Origin: Rhizoctonia solani
Lineage: Eukaryota; Basidiomycota; Agaricomycetes; Cantharellales; Ceratobasidiaceae
Direction of reading: 5' to 3'
DNA: 64,000 nucleotides
Assembly: GCF_016906535.1 (NCBI RefSeq)
Contig: NC_057382.1
Coordinates: 1,240,001 to 1,304,000 of the forward strand
The translations under genes and the position numbers were made by a program. The notes beneath the pieces are model-generated. The model saw only the letters and a list, made by a program, of their open reading frames with translations. It searched no databases and was not told where the DNA came from. Shown here in pieces: positions 12,101 through 24,800 of this stretch. The number at the start of each line of letters is the position of its first letter. Position 1 is the first letter of the stretch.

Positions 12101-12502
12101 GACATGGCCCTACGAGCCGAGCTGGTCGGAGCCGCATCATCTTCATGACCTGCACGGAAAATACAGTCGATGAGGAAAGTACATTGACATCCTCCGTTAC
12201 TTCAGTACGACGAGCGCCAATTCCTGCGCATTAATGACAAGGTATGAGAACATGGCCTTTATCGGCCGAAGGCTTAGAGATAGCGCACCTTCGGGCCACT
12301 CCGTCTTTGCCTTTCCCTCGAGCGATATAGAAATACTCCGTATCTTCGTCGCTTTGGCAAGTTTTAATGTGAGGATACCTCTTACCATCGCAGGGGCTGT
12401 ATCCGGGGGGACCCCTTGGCGCCTCCTGGAAGTAACATCTCCAGAGCCTCGCAGGAATACGACAGGTTCAGCAAGTCGAATATCTAGAGAGGTGCTAGGC
12501 AT
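9153..12502 (-). CDS. Alpha-arrestin trafficking adaptor with PPxY motif
   Basis: Arrestin-related trafficking adaptor read on the minus strand. The first exon (12502 down, MPSTSLDIRLAEPVVFLRG) carries the arrestin N-domain pattern, including VRGILTLKLAKATKIRSISI. A long serine/proline/arginine-rich disordered segment, about 450 residues, fills 12.1-10.8 kb. The arrestin fold resumes with KGVFIKF and VPKLVAHTEVTL and the C-domain block SFPIGGTVPITLVMMPL (10.6-10.1 kb). The tail (9677-9153) contains MPPAYTD, a PPxY-type motif that in this family recruits Rsp5/NEDD4 ubiquitin ligases, then an Arg-Ser-rich repeat of SRPGSRSR units. Family members tag plasma-membrane transporters for endocytosis. 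Several introns and frame changes occur, so the exact exon chain is not settled; the stop at 9153 and the start at 12502 are the best candidates. Confidence 0.75.
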
Positions 12503-12763
12503 AGTCGATGGGGTGGTGGTTGAATTTAGAAAACTCGGAGCTCAAAATTATATTTTCCGTTCCAGTTCGGTCCAGATCCTGGGCTTGCCGGCGTATCCCA
12601 CAAGGTATGATAGACTCCCACGGTATCCCCGGTCATTTGCAAATTCCCCCCGCAGATCATGCGCTTATCTAATCAACTCATGACCGTATTAGTGGCTCAA
12701 AAATCAAAGACAAAAGCGCATGGTCAAGATAACCGAGTTGCCGTAGAGCCGGCTACAACTCTC

Positions 12764-14480
12764 CTAAGCGATCTCTTTCCCAAAAACTATTGCACTGCTC
12801 TTGAACGAAGCGTTGAACAAAAGCAGATTGTTGATATCTCGGACCCAATTGTCCTGGTCCGCATTACTTGGTATGCCGTCTTCGTCCCCGTCAGGGGCAC
12901 TGGCAGGCGAGGACCGGCTGATACACGGTATTGGATATCTTGAAATGGAGATCCGAACCGACTCTCCGGGGAAAAGGTTCATGACCGACTGTCCATCCGC
13001 CGAAACTTCAGCATGTGCTCGCGACGCTTTATGGACCTGAGAGGTAATGAGCTCCACCAAGTAGCAATCACCGAATTTCGAAAGCGCACCATGAGACGGA
13101 TTTCCGACGATGCGGGAAGGACCAGAGGTCGAAAGGAAAGAGACCTTGGACAAATAGGTGTCATTACCAGTGCCTCAACGGAAGGGTGAACTATTGGTCC
13201 GCCGGACGATAGCGAATAGGCCGTGGAGCCTGTGGGGGTGGATACGATGAGACCATCTGCCTATTCAAAGGCGTCATAAATCAAAATTCTGGGATAGGAT
13301 GAAATGCAACATACAACTGCTTCCGTCAGATGTGTATCATCTACAAACGAATCAATCCTAGTCAGATGTGGACTACCTCCACGATGCAGGGCAACCTGAG
13401 CAATAAATGAAATAAAAACGAGATGCCTTGTGATCGTTTGTAGTACCGCATACCTCGTTCATAGCCAATAATCGGCTTCTAGCTCCCTCTAAGCATGTGC
13501 GTGAGCCCGAATTCGAAAGAAATAGTGATACCCTGACTTAACAAAACTTTCCCCGCAGCATCGTGAAATGTGCAAGCGAGTCTTATCCGCTCCAAGACGG
13601 TTGCCGTCCCGGAAAACGTATTTTCCAATGCAGTGGGCAGTGACCCGATATCTGCCAAACAAAAAAAAACTTAAGTATCAGGCTTATTTATGTGAAACAG
13701 AACTTACGAAAGGGTAATAAAAACCCAAGCGTACCCAACGAAAAGCTGAGCACTGGAGGTACAGGTCCCGTATTGAACATAGAATTTGCGTGCAGAATTG
13801 TTCCATCGCCTCCGAGTGTTATAATCAAGTCAATTTCTGGTTTCTTGGCTATATAGATAGCGATATCAGTGCTTGAGTTGACCAACGGAAAAAAGGAGGG
13901 ACCCTTACGTGCATCGGGGTTGTAAGGTTCTACACCAGGCGGGATTTTGGACGACGATTCGACAAATAGTGTGGTGTGCTCAAACCGGCGCTGTATGTAC
14001 CTAATGCCAGCATAATCGCCTTCCGAGCACTCCCAGTCATATTACTTACCTTATTGCCATCTCAAATGCTTTGGCGACGTTCTCATCATTGGGCTTCCGA
14101 CAGAACAATATGTTTCGGATCCCTTCTTTTGAAACATAATCGGATAGTTGAACTTTGGATCTATTTTTTGCTTTTAATATACCATCTAGAAATAATAACC
14201 GCAATTACCGTGTGGTCCTATCCACTGGTAGAGTTGTGCTGTCAGTCGAATTCGAGCGTTGAAAGCAGATGGGGTATCTGGGCCCTGGATAAGTTCTCGC
14301 GAGTACTGTCACCACATATAATCCCTGGTCGTAAAATATTGGAGAAACGACACGAAGCACGCATGGTGCTCGAAAATATGCGATCCAGGCAAGGTCCGAA
14401 TGAGGCCGAAGCAAGGGATCGAAATTGATCGGTGCTGTGACATCAGTGTCAAATAATCCAAGCTTACTTCCAACCGCCAC
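12764..14480 (-). CDS. NAD kinase (ATP-NAD kinase)
   Basis: Phosphorylates NAD to NADP using ATP. Reading the minus strand: the exon near 14.15-14.05 kb gives [20 protein letters not shown]; near 13.98 kb [11 protein letters not shown]; at 13.85-13.8 kb the hallmark [16 protein letters not shown]; near 13.7 kb [14 protein letters not shown]. Near 13.37 kb comes [20 protein letters not shown] and at 13.25 kb the second hallmark [19 protein letters not shown], followed by [16 protein letters not shown]. The C-terminus ends FGKEIA with its stop at 12764. The GGDGT and TPTGSTAY motifs form the ATP/NAD site and both are intact. The start is uncertain: an open frame begins at 14480, with a likely one-base insertion near 14175 in a run of A. 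The gene diverges from the methyltransferase at 14533, leaving about 50 bases between starts. Confidence 0.85.
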
Positions 14481-14532
14481 CAGCTTTATAATTACCTGTC
14501 ACCAAAGCAAATTTAAACGAGCAGATTGCAAT

Positions 14533-15814
14533 ATGGCAGTTCCCAGGATGCTTCAAGCCGAAAATATACACAAACTCAAGGATTCCGATAGTGCTATCCG
14601 AGAAACCGACACCGATGCCGCACATTCTCGTCTCTCGGCTGTTCGTCAAGGATACCTTGTAGACCCATATCTCGCCCCCCTAGTTCCACGAGCGCGCTTT
14701 GTTCCTACTCGAGCACCACTTATGAATGTCGGTACCTACGTTCGATCTACTGCGATTGATATGCTGGTCGAAAGTTGGTTGAATTTAGCGGGTGCAAATA
14801 CAGAGAAACGGCAGATTGTTAGTCTAGGCGCTGGAAGCGATACAAGGTATGGCGGGGGATATACTGTGTAAAAAGAATACACGGTTCTAAATATTTCTAT
14901 AGGATAAGGGTTTCAGGGAGCGTATCGCGTCATACGTAGAATTAGACTTTACAGAGAACACGTCGCGCAAAGCGAAAGCAGTAATGCAATCTCAGCCTCT
15001 AAGCAACGCGTTGGGTTCCGATGTCAAAATAGGTGAGCATGTATTTGGTATATCGATCGAGTAGAAATTGAAACTAGACGAGAGCGCGGCGGTACGGGTC
15101 TTGGTTCATCTGATTACCATCTTATTCCACTCGACCTTCGAGAAGGGGTACCCGTGCTTGAACCTCTTATTTCATCGCCCTCTTCTAATGCTCCTCTTGA
15201 CCCTAGTCTACCCACACTATTCATAGCCGAATGTGTATTCGTATATATGCCGCCAAGTGCATCGGGCGCCATTTTACAGTGGTTCTCGAACACATTCGGG
15301 CGTGCCGCTGGGATAGTGTACGAGATGTTTGGGCTCCAGGATTCGTTCGGTAAAGTGCTGAAGGATAACCTCAAGGTACTTCATATACTTTTCTGGAGTG
15401 CAATGTATGCCATGACTATCTGCAGGCTCGACATATCGAACTTCCGGGCGTGGATGCCTTTCCAACTCTAAACTCCCAATTATCTCGTTATACAAGCAAT
15501 GGTTTCAGTCACTCCAAAGGGCGCACCTTGAAAAGCATCCGCCGCGAAAACATACCAGTGTCCGAGTTACAGAGGTGCTGTTAAAGTCTCTGCCTGACTG
15601 ATGCACTTCATGGATAATTAATCTATTTCGATTAATTAGAATATCCCGCCTTGAACACCTCGATGAGATTGAAGAGCTGGAATTAGTCTTGGAGCATTAT
15701 TCCATCACTTGGGGTTACTCAGATCGAATCAGTGGTGGGGAGCTTGAAGGGAATAATTCACTTGATCAGTGGGACTTATCATTACAAACCCACCCTATCG
15801 AAGAGACCGAGTAG
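14533..15814 (+). CDS. Leucine carboxyl methyltransferase (Ppm1/LCMT1)
   Basis: SAM-dependent enzyme that methylates the C-terminal leucine of the PP2A catalytic subunit, which affects assembly of the phosphatase holoenzyme. The start at 14533 gives MAVPRMLQAENIHK. Family motifs in order: SRLSAVRQGYLVDPY, GTYVRSTAIDMLV, the SAM-binding VSLGAGSDTR near 14825, YVELDFTENTSRKA near 14935, LPTLFIAECVFVYM near 15215 and YEMFGLQDSFGK near 15320. Later exons give HIELPGVDAFPTL near 15435 and SRLEHLDEIEELELVLEHY near 15640. The last exon reads on to a stop at 15812-15814. Introns have standard GT...AG ends. Length and motif order match the family. It shares a short divergent promoter region with NAD kinase. 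Confidence 0.88.
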
Positions 15815-16310
15815 ATATGAGCAAGCAAGCAGGCTCTCATTGGTACTCACAAAGATAGGCCTATTCCTAATGTGTACCTTACAGGATCTGCTTGAACGAT
15901 ATCCTCGAATTCAGCCATTGGTTCGTTTGAATTGAGGAAAAAGGTATCTGATAGATAAAGAACGAATTTAATTATCCTACAAAAGGTTGAGACACACTGA
16001 TTTTATACTTTTAGATATTATTGGATACTCAAAACATGGGCTACTTGTCTGATCCGCATCGTCGGATCGCGATGGTGTGGTGGAAATATAGACAACAAGT
16101 CAATGCATACATGCTTAAGTGAATATATATGTATGCGCATCGCATAAGTACAGTGAAATGTGCTGTGAGCTAGGAAGAGTACGGCAGGAATACTGATTTT
16201 TGCTGAGCACGGAATTTAATTGTTCAGTAATTATTTATTAGGCACAGGATGGCAAGCTTCCATTTGTCCTACCGGATAATGAATGTAGTCAGCCATATAA
16301 TTTGACTATA
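15815..16310. other. Intergenic, nothing recognised
   Basis: AT-rich spacer between the converging methyltransferase and membrane-protein genes. No coding signal, repeat or RNA gene was seen. Confidence 0.5.
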
Positions 16311-18219
16311 TCAGTTCCTTGTTAGGAAGACTTCACTTACACATTTTAGGCTAGCCATAGTCGTGAGATAGATACCCCCGGTTGCTCTTGATAGACTTTT
16401 CATGCTCGGCATTACTTGACGCCAGTTTCGTATGGTCGCGAGTTCGATTGTTTCAGCATGTACCTAAATTTGTGGTAGTGTAAAAATTACTTGCCCAATC
16501 CGAGTTTCATCATATTCTTACAGTTACATGGATCGTCGGCCAATCGGTAGCTTCACCAGTTTGATTGGGTCGCTTTTGCATCCATGATTTACCGGGCGTA
16601 GGGGTAGCCCAGCGTCGTTCAAATTGCTGACGAATGCGACTTTGTCTGTGAAAGTAGCGTCCGTCTAGTCATAAATTTAGAGCGTTATACTGCGATATAA
16701 GCTTACCCGACAACATTGACCATGAGTGATAAAACCAAGACTTTCCTATCGCTCGAATAAGCCCAGATTGCTCAGGTAAATGACTGACATTACCCTTACC
16801 CATCATGGCCGTTGCGATAACTCCAATTAGTCCTCCCCCACCCGAAACCTTCACATATAGTCATTACGAGAAAGATTAGATATAATATAATTCGCAAGAT
16901 GAAACTGGCAAACCGCATAAGTGTCGATAATATTGATGAAGATCAGTATCAAGGGAGGGGCTGCTGAGGCCTGCGTATGGGTATTGAGCACTCGGCAAAA
17001 CTGTTAAATAGTCTACATACCCATAGAACCTGCCAAACAACGAACAGAGCGCCTTGATTTGCGTTTAGATCTATGTAGATTGGTAGAGCTGGGTAGTAGT
17101 TATACTCAAAGCATGTAATCTATGTGAAATCACCTTTACGAATTCGGTAAAAATAAAATATAGCTACATGACTCAGCATGTTATCGTCAATCGCAAGTTA
17201 TTTGAAGGACTTACTGCTGAGGGTGGTAATAGCGTCAAACGCCAGGGAACTGAATGACCATACGACATCTAATAAGCCAAGGTAAGCGATATGTAAATAT
17301 ACCCTAAAATGCGATTTGTACGAACTCGAGAAGTAGATCTAAAAGCACCTTAGCTCAGAAGCCCCTATCTATACAGTATGCATGCAGGCTTACATCAAGT
17401 GCCGGTCCTGTAGGCGGATGAGCAAGTGCTTTTAAAAGAAAGGTGCCCTATACTTAATATGGATCAGTTTAGCACCAAGGTCAGTTGACTACTTCTTACA
17501 ATCATGATTGCAGAAACTAGCGAGTCATCCACAATACCAACAACGGAACGGTCATCAATATGCGTTGCTGGTAGATTCTCCAGCATCTATACATGAAGAA
17601 TGGTTGAACAAAAGCGGAAATGAGACCAGTGAGCACTGGCGTTATAAACACCAACTTTTAGGTTTTAAGTTTTCGGTTTAAACACACCGCACAGTAAAGA
17701 GATCTCACCTCGGCTCGAGGAGGAATAGAATCAATACACTCAAATGCCTGCATTGTATGAGTAACCGTCTGCCCCGCAGTCAGTAGATTTGTAATGACAA
17801 CGTATATCTTGAACCAGGTGGGACGATTGGACTTGGAAGTGAGGAAGCTCAGCGTTAAGGCAACAAGGATTCCTGTTATCGTCAGGTATGAGTCAATGAG
17901 AAAATAGGCCATACGCGGGTTTGAACAAAACCGTCAGGCCTTGCTGCACTGAACACGTTTTACCTTGAATACCACATTGTAAAAGAGCTAAATAGACCAG
18001 CTTGTGGGTCGATCCCATAAGCTCCCACCGTCATCTATAGTTTGAGCCTAAGCTGGAGGTCAGGAAGAGGGAAGAAGGGGTTGTTCTCATGAGGTGCGAA
18101 CCCAAGCTATTAAGTATGTGGGTATAAGCCGGATCCCTATCAAATACAGCCGAAAAGATCATCGCGGTGTTCTGTAGTTGGCGTAGCTTAGAAACGTCGA
18201 TCTCATCCGGGGCCCACAA
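16311..18219 (-). CDS. Multi-pass membrane protein, fungal seven-helix type
   Basis: Minus-strand gene of several short exons encoding successive hydrophobic segments. In order they are: AYFLIDSYLTITGILVALTL near 17890; WFKIYVVITNLLTAGQTVTH near 17800; LTGLISAFVQPFFMYRCWRI near 17600 followed by RILMTVPLLVLWM; YLGLLDVVWSFSSLAFDAIT near 17260; GALFVVWQVLWV near 17040; and PPLILIFINIIDTYA near 16960. A soluble tail follows, with FHRQSRIRQQFERRW near 16640 and a final exon ending VFLTRN with a stop at 16311. The spacing and the QPFFMYRCWRIY block resemble basidiomycete seven-transmembrane proteins of unknown function (DUF6533/DUF6534-like). The first exon at 18219 (WAPDEIDVSKLRQ) is tentative. 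No ligand or partner can be inferred. Exon borders are approximate. Confidence 0.55.
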
Positions 18220-18838
18220 TGAGGGATTGTCACTATTTCCAAATCAATACTAGATTCATTAGGGAAAACTCTTAAATAGGTGTTTGGTTATGTATGATAT
18301 GACGCTTTGGTGTTCCTGGATTAAATTTCAAGATAAATGTGTGGACGTCGACTCCTGATTCACATTGCATTCGGTGATCGAGTCAGAGGATTGGGAGCCT
18401 CCGACAGATAGGTATGCGGCCGCCAGCCAGTACAGAGGACTTGGCAATATCCGCAGGGCCAAGTCGTTCAAACTCGATATAGTGTATTTACAGCACATTT
18501 ACAGTATGGCAGGCCTGGATCAAAGCGCGACGTCAGCTCTCGTTGCTGGGCGAAACTCAGACGACTCGGATTGCTTTTAGAAAGTAAATAACACCTGTTC
18601 GACCGTGAACAGAGGATTTTACACAGTGAACAGAGGATGTTTACACATTTATCACCGCAAGATACTCGGAATCTCACTTGCGCTAAACTATAAATGCACA
18701 GTGCACAAATATGCCGCCGTCTGGTCCACACCGAAGCTACCGATCGCAAGCTTATGTCAGCACAATGAATTTGATCTCAAATTTACTCCCATTCTTGACC
18801 TCCACTTGTCTTTCTTGCTGGCTTGAGTGTTGTCCGTC
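18220..18838. other. Intergenic, upstream of Utp20
   Basis: No gene recognised. A short plus-strand frame (18365-18580) has no recognisable features. A 17-base near-repeat containing gtgaacagaggat occurs twice at 18604-18640. Confidence 0.45.
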
Positions 18839-21800
18839 ATGAGCGGGAGCGAAGATGAGATGATGATGGAGCTCGAGGATGTCCCACAAAGGACCAAAAA
18901 ATTCACGGTAAGCGTCCCGTTCTGAGCTCATTAGTTTACACTACTTACCACTGGGCTCCAGTTCCGCTCATATGAAGCACAACTCAAGGATGTCCATGCA
19001 CCTTCCAAAGTAGCGCCACTAATTGCGGAGCATAACATAGAGGTGTGTATCACAACTTTGCTGCTTCGACACCCCAGTGATAGCTGTACCACAGGATAAC
19101 CAATCTCATTTCCAAGTCTCACTTGAGCAATGGCGTCAGCTCAATCTTTCTCCAAAGTTTATCACATTTGCTAATCGGGCGAGCTCGCTATCTGGATCTA
19201 TGGCCATGCTTCTGCATCATTGGGAGAGCTTGCATCTCTCTGGATTGAAGCGGTAAATGCATCAGACGAGGGACTCAAACCAATGATCGAGTAAGTTTAT
19301 AATTTCGTCGAAATTTCTCGCCTCGGCTTATTTGCAATCAGGCTGTCGACGTGCTTGATGTACGATCTGAGGCAAACGCTTTTTCCTATTGCATCACAGC
19401 TTTTGGGAACATTACTTGGGCTGCTCCCCCGAAAACTTCCCCAGATTCACTCGAGTTGCTCCTGACAGCCCTCACAACTCACCTCAAATATCTCGTCGTT
19501 ACCAATCCATCATTGCTCGAGTCATCTGGTCTTTGTTCCTCCATGCGGCCACTGCGTCTACGCAACCTTCGCATGTCCGAATGCTTGCTGAGGTTTGGGG
19601 CCATCTCCTGCGTAAACTCAAAAAGCCCGAAAAGGAGCAAGCTGCTCAAATATTAGTGGCATCGCTGAACGACGCCCCTGATTTCGGGGCTTGGTGTGTG
19701 GTCGAAGCAACTCGGGCCAAACAGGCACAGGGGATCTACACAACCGCCACCGACATAATTGGTCCGATTTTGGATGCACACGTCGGAGGATCGGATGGGA
19801 CATATGTGACCTTGAGGCGGGTGCTAACCGCCCTGATGCACCATTCCAAGACCGAAAGCTTTGCAGGGATTGCAGGGATAGTTGTTGCAGTATTAGAAAG
19901 GGAGTTGACGGCGTTGGAGCTTGGGGCCAAGGGAAAAGGAAAAGCCAAGGAACATGATGAGGTCGTTAGTCTCCAGGAGGAAAGGTTGTTACGTGCAGTA
20001 GAAATTGTTACTGCTATGTGCGCGCGTACGGAAGGGTGGGAAACTTTCTCGTGAGTCTTTTTGGGTTTGCCATAAAATTGTTGGCTAATGACTTCTTATT
20101 TCAGGACCAACGGTTTCGAGCATCCTAACAACTGTGCCCCGCATTTTTGCTTGCATTGAAAAGTCTCGAGTGCGCTCGGAATATCGTGGATTAATTGCTG
20201 CCGCACTGATGGCTGGGGATATGGGATCTTGGATCGGACCAGGGAGACATGTTCTCGATTGCGTCTGGAAAGTAAGTAACATATTCGGGAGGTCATGTAT
20301 CGATTGTCAACTTGTAAGTCTAGAACCCATCGGAAGGGATGCGGCTTTCCGCAATATTATCTGAACTGGGGTGGGGAGGGTGGAAATCGATGATACTGCA
20401 ACATGTTCTGAGGTAACGACGGCATTTTGATCTTAATTTACTCTAGTCCTGATAGTGTGTAGGCGTACCCCCGAAACCCTAAATGATCGGCGATCTCAGT
20501 GTCTCGCCACCCTGGCGGCTTTATATAAAGCTGGAAATCTAGAAGTAGATGCTGTATGGACTGCACGAGTGGGTTCCGATATTGTTGACGGACTTCGCAA
20601 ATGGCGCATCGACGACGATGTAAGTAAATTCAATCGTTGAATAAGGAGAACTAACACCCATGTCGTATTCTAGGAAAAGGATTTACTCAATATGTTAATT
20701 TTGGCTCCTATCCTACCTGGTGTGGCGCCAGCTATTGCAAGAATAGTTGCTTTGCTTCACGGTGGACAAACAAATGATTTGACCTTGGGCGCAAGCATCA
20801 TAGCTCTGGTCGAGCTCGAGGGTGCAGAGGCCGCGTTTCAAAGCCAAAACAAGCTTACCCTCCTCGATTTTGTTGAGCGCTGGTGGTGGAGTTCGAGTGT
20901 AATGGGTGCTTTGCCTAAACTCCAAGTGTATGTATTTTGATACACCGAAGCGACTTACTATTGACATCGATGATGCCTAGATTACTTGCCTCTGTGACAA
21001 CTGCCATTCCCTTGGATCGTCCTTCCTCATCTACTTACACCACTCACATCCCATTCGCATACTCTTCGCTCGGGTGCTCTCCATATTCTTGCTGGCCCTT
21101 GCATTATTCGTTCGCCGGCGCAAACCACGTCTCTCTCTCGGATTATTACCGCGGAACAAGTTCCCCTAACGGTCCAAAGTTCACGGAGCGGGTGGTGAAC
21201 ATTGGAAAGTTGTTGATGCGAGTGGATCTATCGATGGTGATAATATGCACAAAATCGCTACTCGATGGTTGGTTGGTAAGTACTCACCTGACCCGCTCTC
21301 ATAATCATGGCTGTTTACCACCTTGGTCAACAGGGCAATTAAGATTAACCTCCGGCCATTATGGTCACCAACGATTCAGACTCTTGGGGTATTGGCCTCG
21401 ACGGGCGGATATGGAGAGGAAATTTGGGATGTTGTATTCTCCGAGTTGGAAAAGGTCTGTCGGGATCCTAGTGCGTTTGAACTGCGTTCTTCGAAACTGG
21501 ACGAACATAATGAGTATAAGGATGAGATGGAAATCGACAAGGAGGCGAGCCGAAGTGATGAATGGAAGAGGATGAGCGAACGTGGAGGTGTCCTAGCGCG
21601 ATCAAGTTTATCAAAACGGTACATAGGTGGGAAGGAGGCGCTATTGTATCACTGGAAGTGAGTAATGGATCACTAGCATCGATTGAATGATCGAAATTAA
21701 TTCTCCACAAAGGAGTCGACATCCCAGGATAGGCTTGACTTGGCAAATTATGAGGCACAGCTTCTTCTGGCTCTTGGTGGCATGCCATATCTCATGGACA

Positions 21801-24800
21801 AACACACTCGTGCCCTGGTGCCCCTCTTCTTTGAGTATGCATCCCCCACCGCACCTTCAAGGCCCATACGTTCAAAGACAACATCTTGGCTCACACTACT
21901 CTCCAAGCTGAACACTAAATGGCGCGATGAGATGACCGGCTTCAATTTCGATTCATTGAATGGAGAACTCAGAGCACGTGCGGTGGAGGTGACTGTTCGA
22001 CTTTTGTACGGGACGATGCTCGAGAAGAACAGGCGCGATAAGAAGTCTGCAGTCCTTACTCTGCTTTCTGGATGCTCAGCCAAAGAGTTAGGCACGCTTG
22101 TGCAGTTGATGCTCGCACCGTTTGAAGATTGCCTTGATGGAGGACTAGAGAACGCACATACTGTAGCCGGAGGAAAACAACGAATCGGATATCTGACGTT
22201 CCTCGCCGATGTACTCAAAACTTGGGTCCAAAGCTTCTCGATTATTGGCCACAGCTACTGTACGACTATGGTACTTCTACGGGATGCACAAGCCCATTGC
22301 AAATCAAGTATTGTCCCTATCGAGGAAGAGGTCGACGAATCCGAGGAGCCCACTGATGAGCATGTCCTTCGTCAGGCTCGTTCCATTCGTCAAATTGGTC
22401 TGAAGCGGTTTATTGATTTCTTCCGTTCCGCTGCGGCCGAGTCATTTGATTTTTCCTTTTACCTTCCATCGCGTTCCAATGGTTTATTTCCCCAAGGGTA
22501 CCGTTGTTGGCGCGCGAGAATACGCAAGCACCGTCGGGTATTTTAGACCTATTTTACTTGGTCTATGGAACCGCGTACGACCCTTTTCCTCGTCGAGTAC
22601 GACTCAGACGTCCTTCCGCAAGTGTTCAGCTGCCTCACTGCCGTAAACGTCAAGCCCGCGGTATATCCAGGATTTTTGATATCACAGAGGCACTTTTAGA
22701 CCACTCCGAGGTTCATCAAGACATCAAATCCCGAGTCATCGAGCCTCATACGTCCCATCTTCTGGCGCAGCTCTCTGCAATGGTCGAGCGGAGCAACGCA
22801 CTCACATCTACAACGGATCTCGTCCAGCGTCAGCTTCGGATTCTCTGCCAAATAGCACCCTACATTTCTGATGAATTACAGGCGACACGGCTTTTGTCAC
22901 TCTTATCTCCTATGCTGCGTCGCCCGGCAAAGACGGTATCGGAAAAGGTCAAGGTGGATCTCCTGGGAATCATCAAGAGCACGTTGCCGTTTGTACTGCA
23001 CTTAGGGATTCCTCGAGTGAAGCATATCATTCAACTTACGAACTCGTTTCTTCGATGTTCCAATCGCTCAGAACTCGACCGGTCGTGTCGCTCTCGTCGA
23101 AGTATTCTCGCAGCTTGCAGATCTCCACGAAAAATTGGCTCCTATTGCACATATAGTCACCGAGCTGAACGCTTATTCTATCAAACGCATGGAAGAGCCC
23201 GATTTTGATCGTCGTTTGACGGCATTCAGTTTGTTCAACGAGGAGGGCTACAAATCACTCACCTGCGAACTGTGGCTACCTCTGATCTACAACATGCTCT
23301 TTTTCATCCAGGATCCTGAAGAACTTTCCATTCGTAGCAGTGCATCACTCTTAAGCGTTTTGTTGAGGAAGTTGCAACTAAACCATCAAGCGATTTCGAG
23401 AAGACATTCACAAAAGTAGTCTATCCTGGACTTCGATACGGTCTACGTTCCAAGTTCGAACTGGTTCGCACCGAAATACTGAGTGTTATTGCTCATGCAG
23501 TCTCTCATTGTGACTCTGTTTCTTCACTGTCCCAACTTCGCCCCTTCTTGCTGATGGAGATGATGAAGCCAATTTCTTCCTCAATATCTATCACATACAA
23601 ACTCATCGTCGAACTCGAGCCCTGCGTCGCCTGGCAGATTTTTCCGAAAATATCCGAAGCACTACACTTTCCGATCTATTTATGCCGCTTGTTGGACAGT
23701 TTGTTGAATCTGTCGCAACCACAGATCACCTACTTGTGAATGAGGCGATTACCACTCTTGGTCGGATGGCCGCGCAACTAGTTTGGGGATCATACAACGC
23801 AGCTGTTCAGCACTACCTTCGTCTGAAAGAGTACCTACAACGGAGAAAGCTATGATACGAACAGTCGTTTCTATCCTGGATAATTTCCACTTCAAGATGG
23901 GGAGTCGGTAGAGGTCGATAAACCTGAGGTCGAAGAGGTTGCAGAGTCTACTGAAAACGCCGATGCAGAGGCAGAGGTCAAGGCCGATATTGAGCGCGAG
24001 GCAAAGAAAATGGCTCGTATTGAAGAGGCGGTCACAACACGGCTGCTCCCAAGCCTTCTGCAATACCTTGAAAAGCGCGACGAAGCTGAAGAAGCTATCC
24101 GTATCCCTGTGGCGATTGGAATCGCACGCGTCACGATGCATCTCCCTGAGACATATCGAAGTCCTCAGATCAGCAAGTTGATTGTCGCGCTGAGCCAGAT
24201 CCTCCGAAGTAAATCTCAGGACGTACGTGATCTCACGAGAGACCCTGTGCAAGATAGCGATCATTGTTGGACCGAGTCGCTATCGTTATTAATCAAGGAG
24301 CTCAGGAGCGCACTAACTCGCGGCCCTCAATTACACGTTCTGGCCTTTGTGACCCACTCTATCCTGGTTCACGTCACCACTGGAGATCATGCCCCCGCTT
24401 CTCTGTACTGGATGACTCTGTCCGATATTGCGCATATATCCGCTGAAGTCGTCTTCGGACAATCAGGAAAGGACGTCCAACTGAAGGGTTCAAAACCAAG
24501 ATGAGAGAAGTCAGATCATCCGCCTCCAAAGGACTTGATTCCTTTATGATTACTGCGAAATACATTACCCCCTCCCGTATCGCCGCACTCCTTGCTCCCA
24601 TTCGATCCATCATGCACGAAACAGTAGCAATCAACCCATGCAGCAAGTTGAAGATGTGCTACGACGAGTGGCCAGTGGTTTAAATGCGAGCGTCAACCTT
24701 CAATCTATCGATGTCATTGGACTTTGTCACAGTCTTATTAGCCAAAATGCCAAATTCCTCAAACAAAGGCCAATTAAAAGCAGTATAAAAAGAAAACGGA

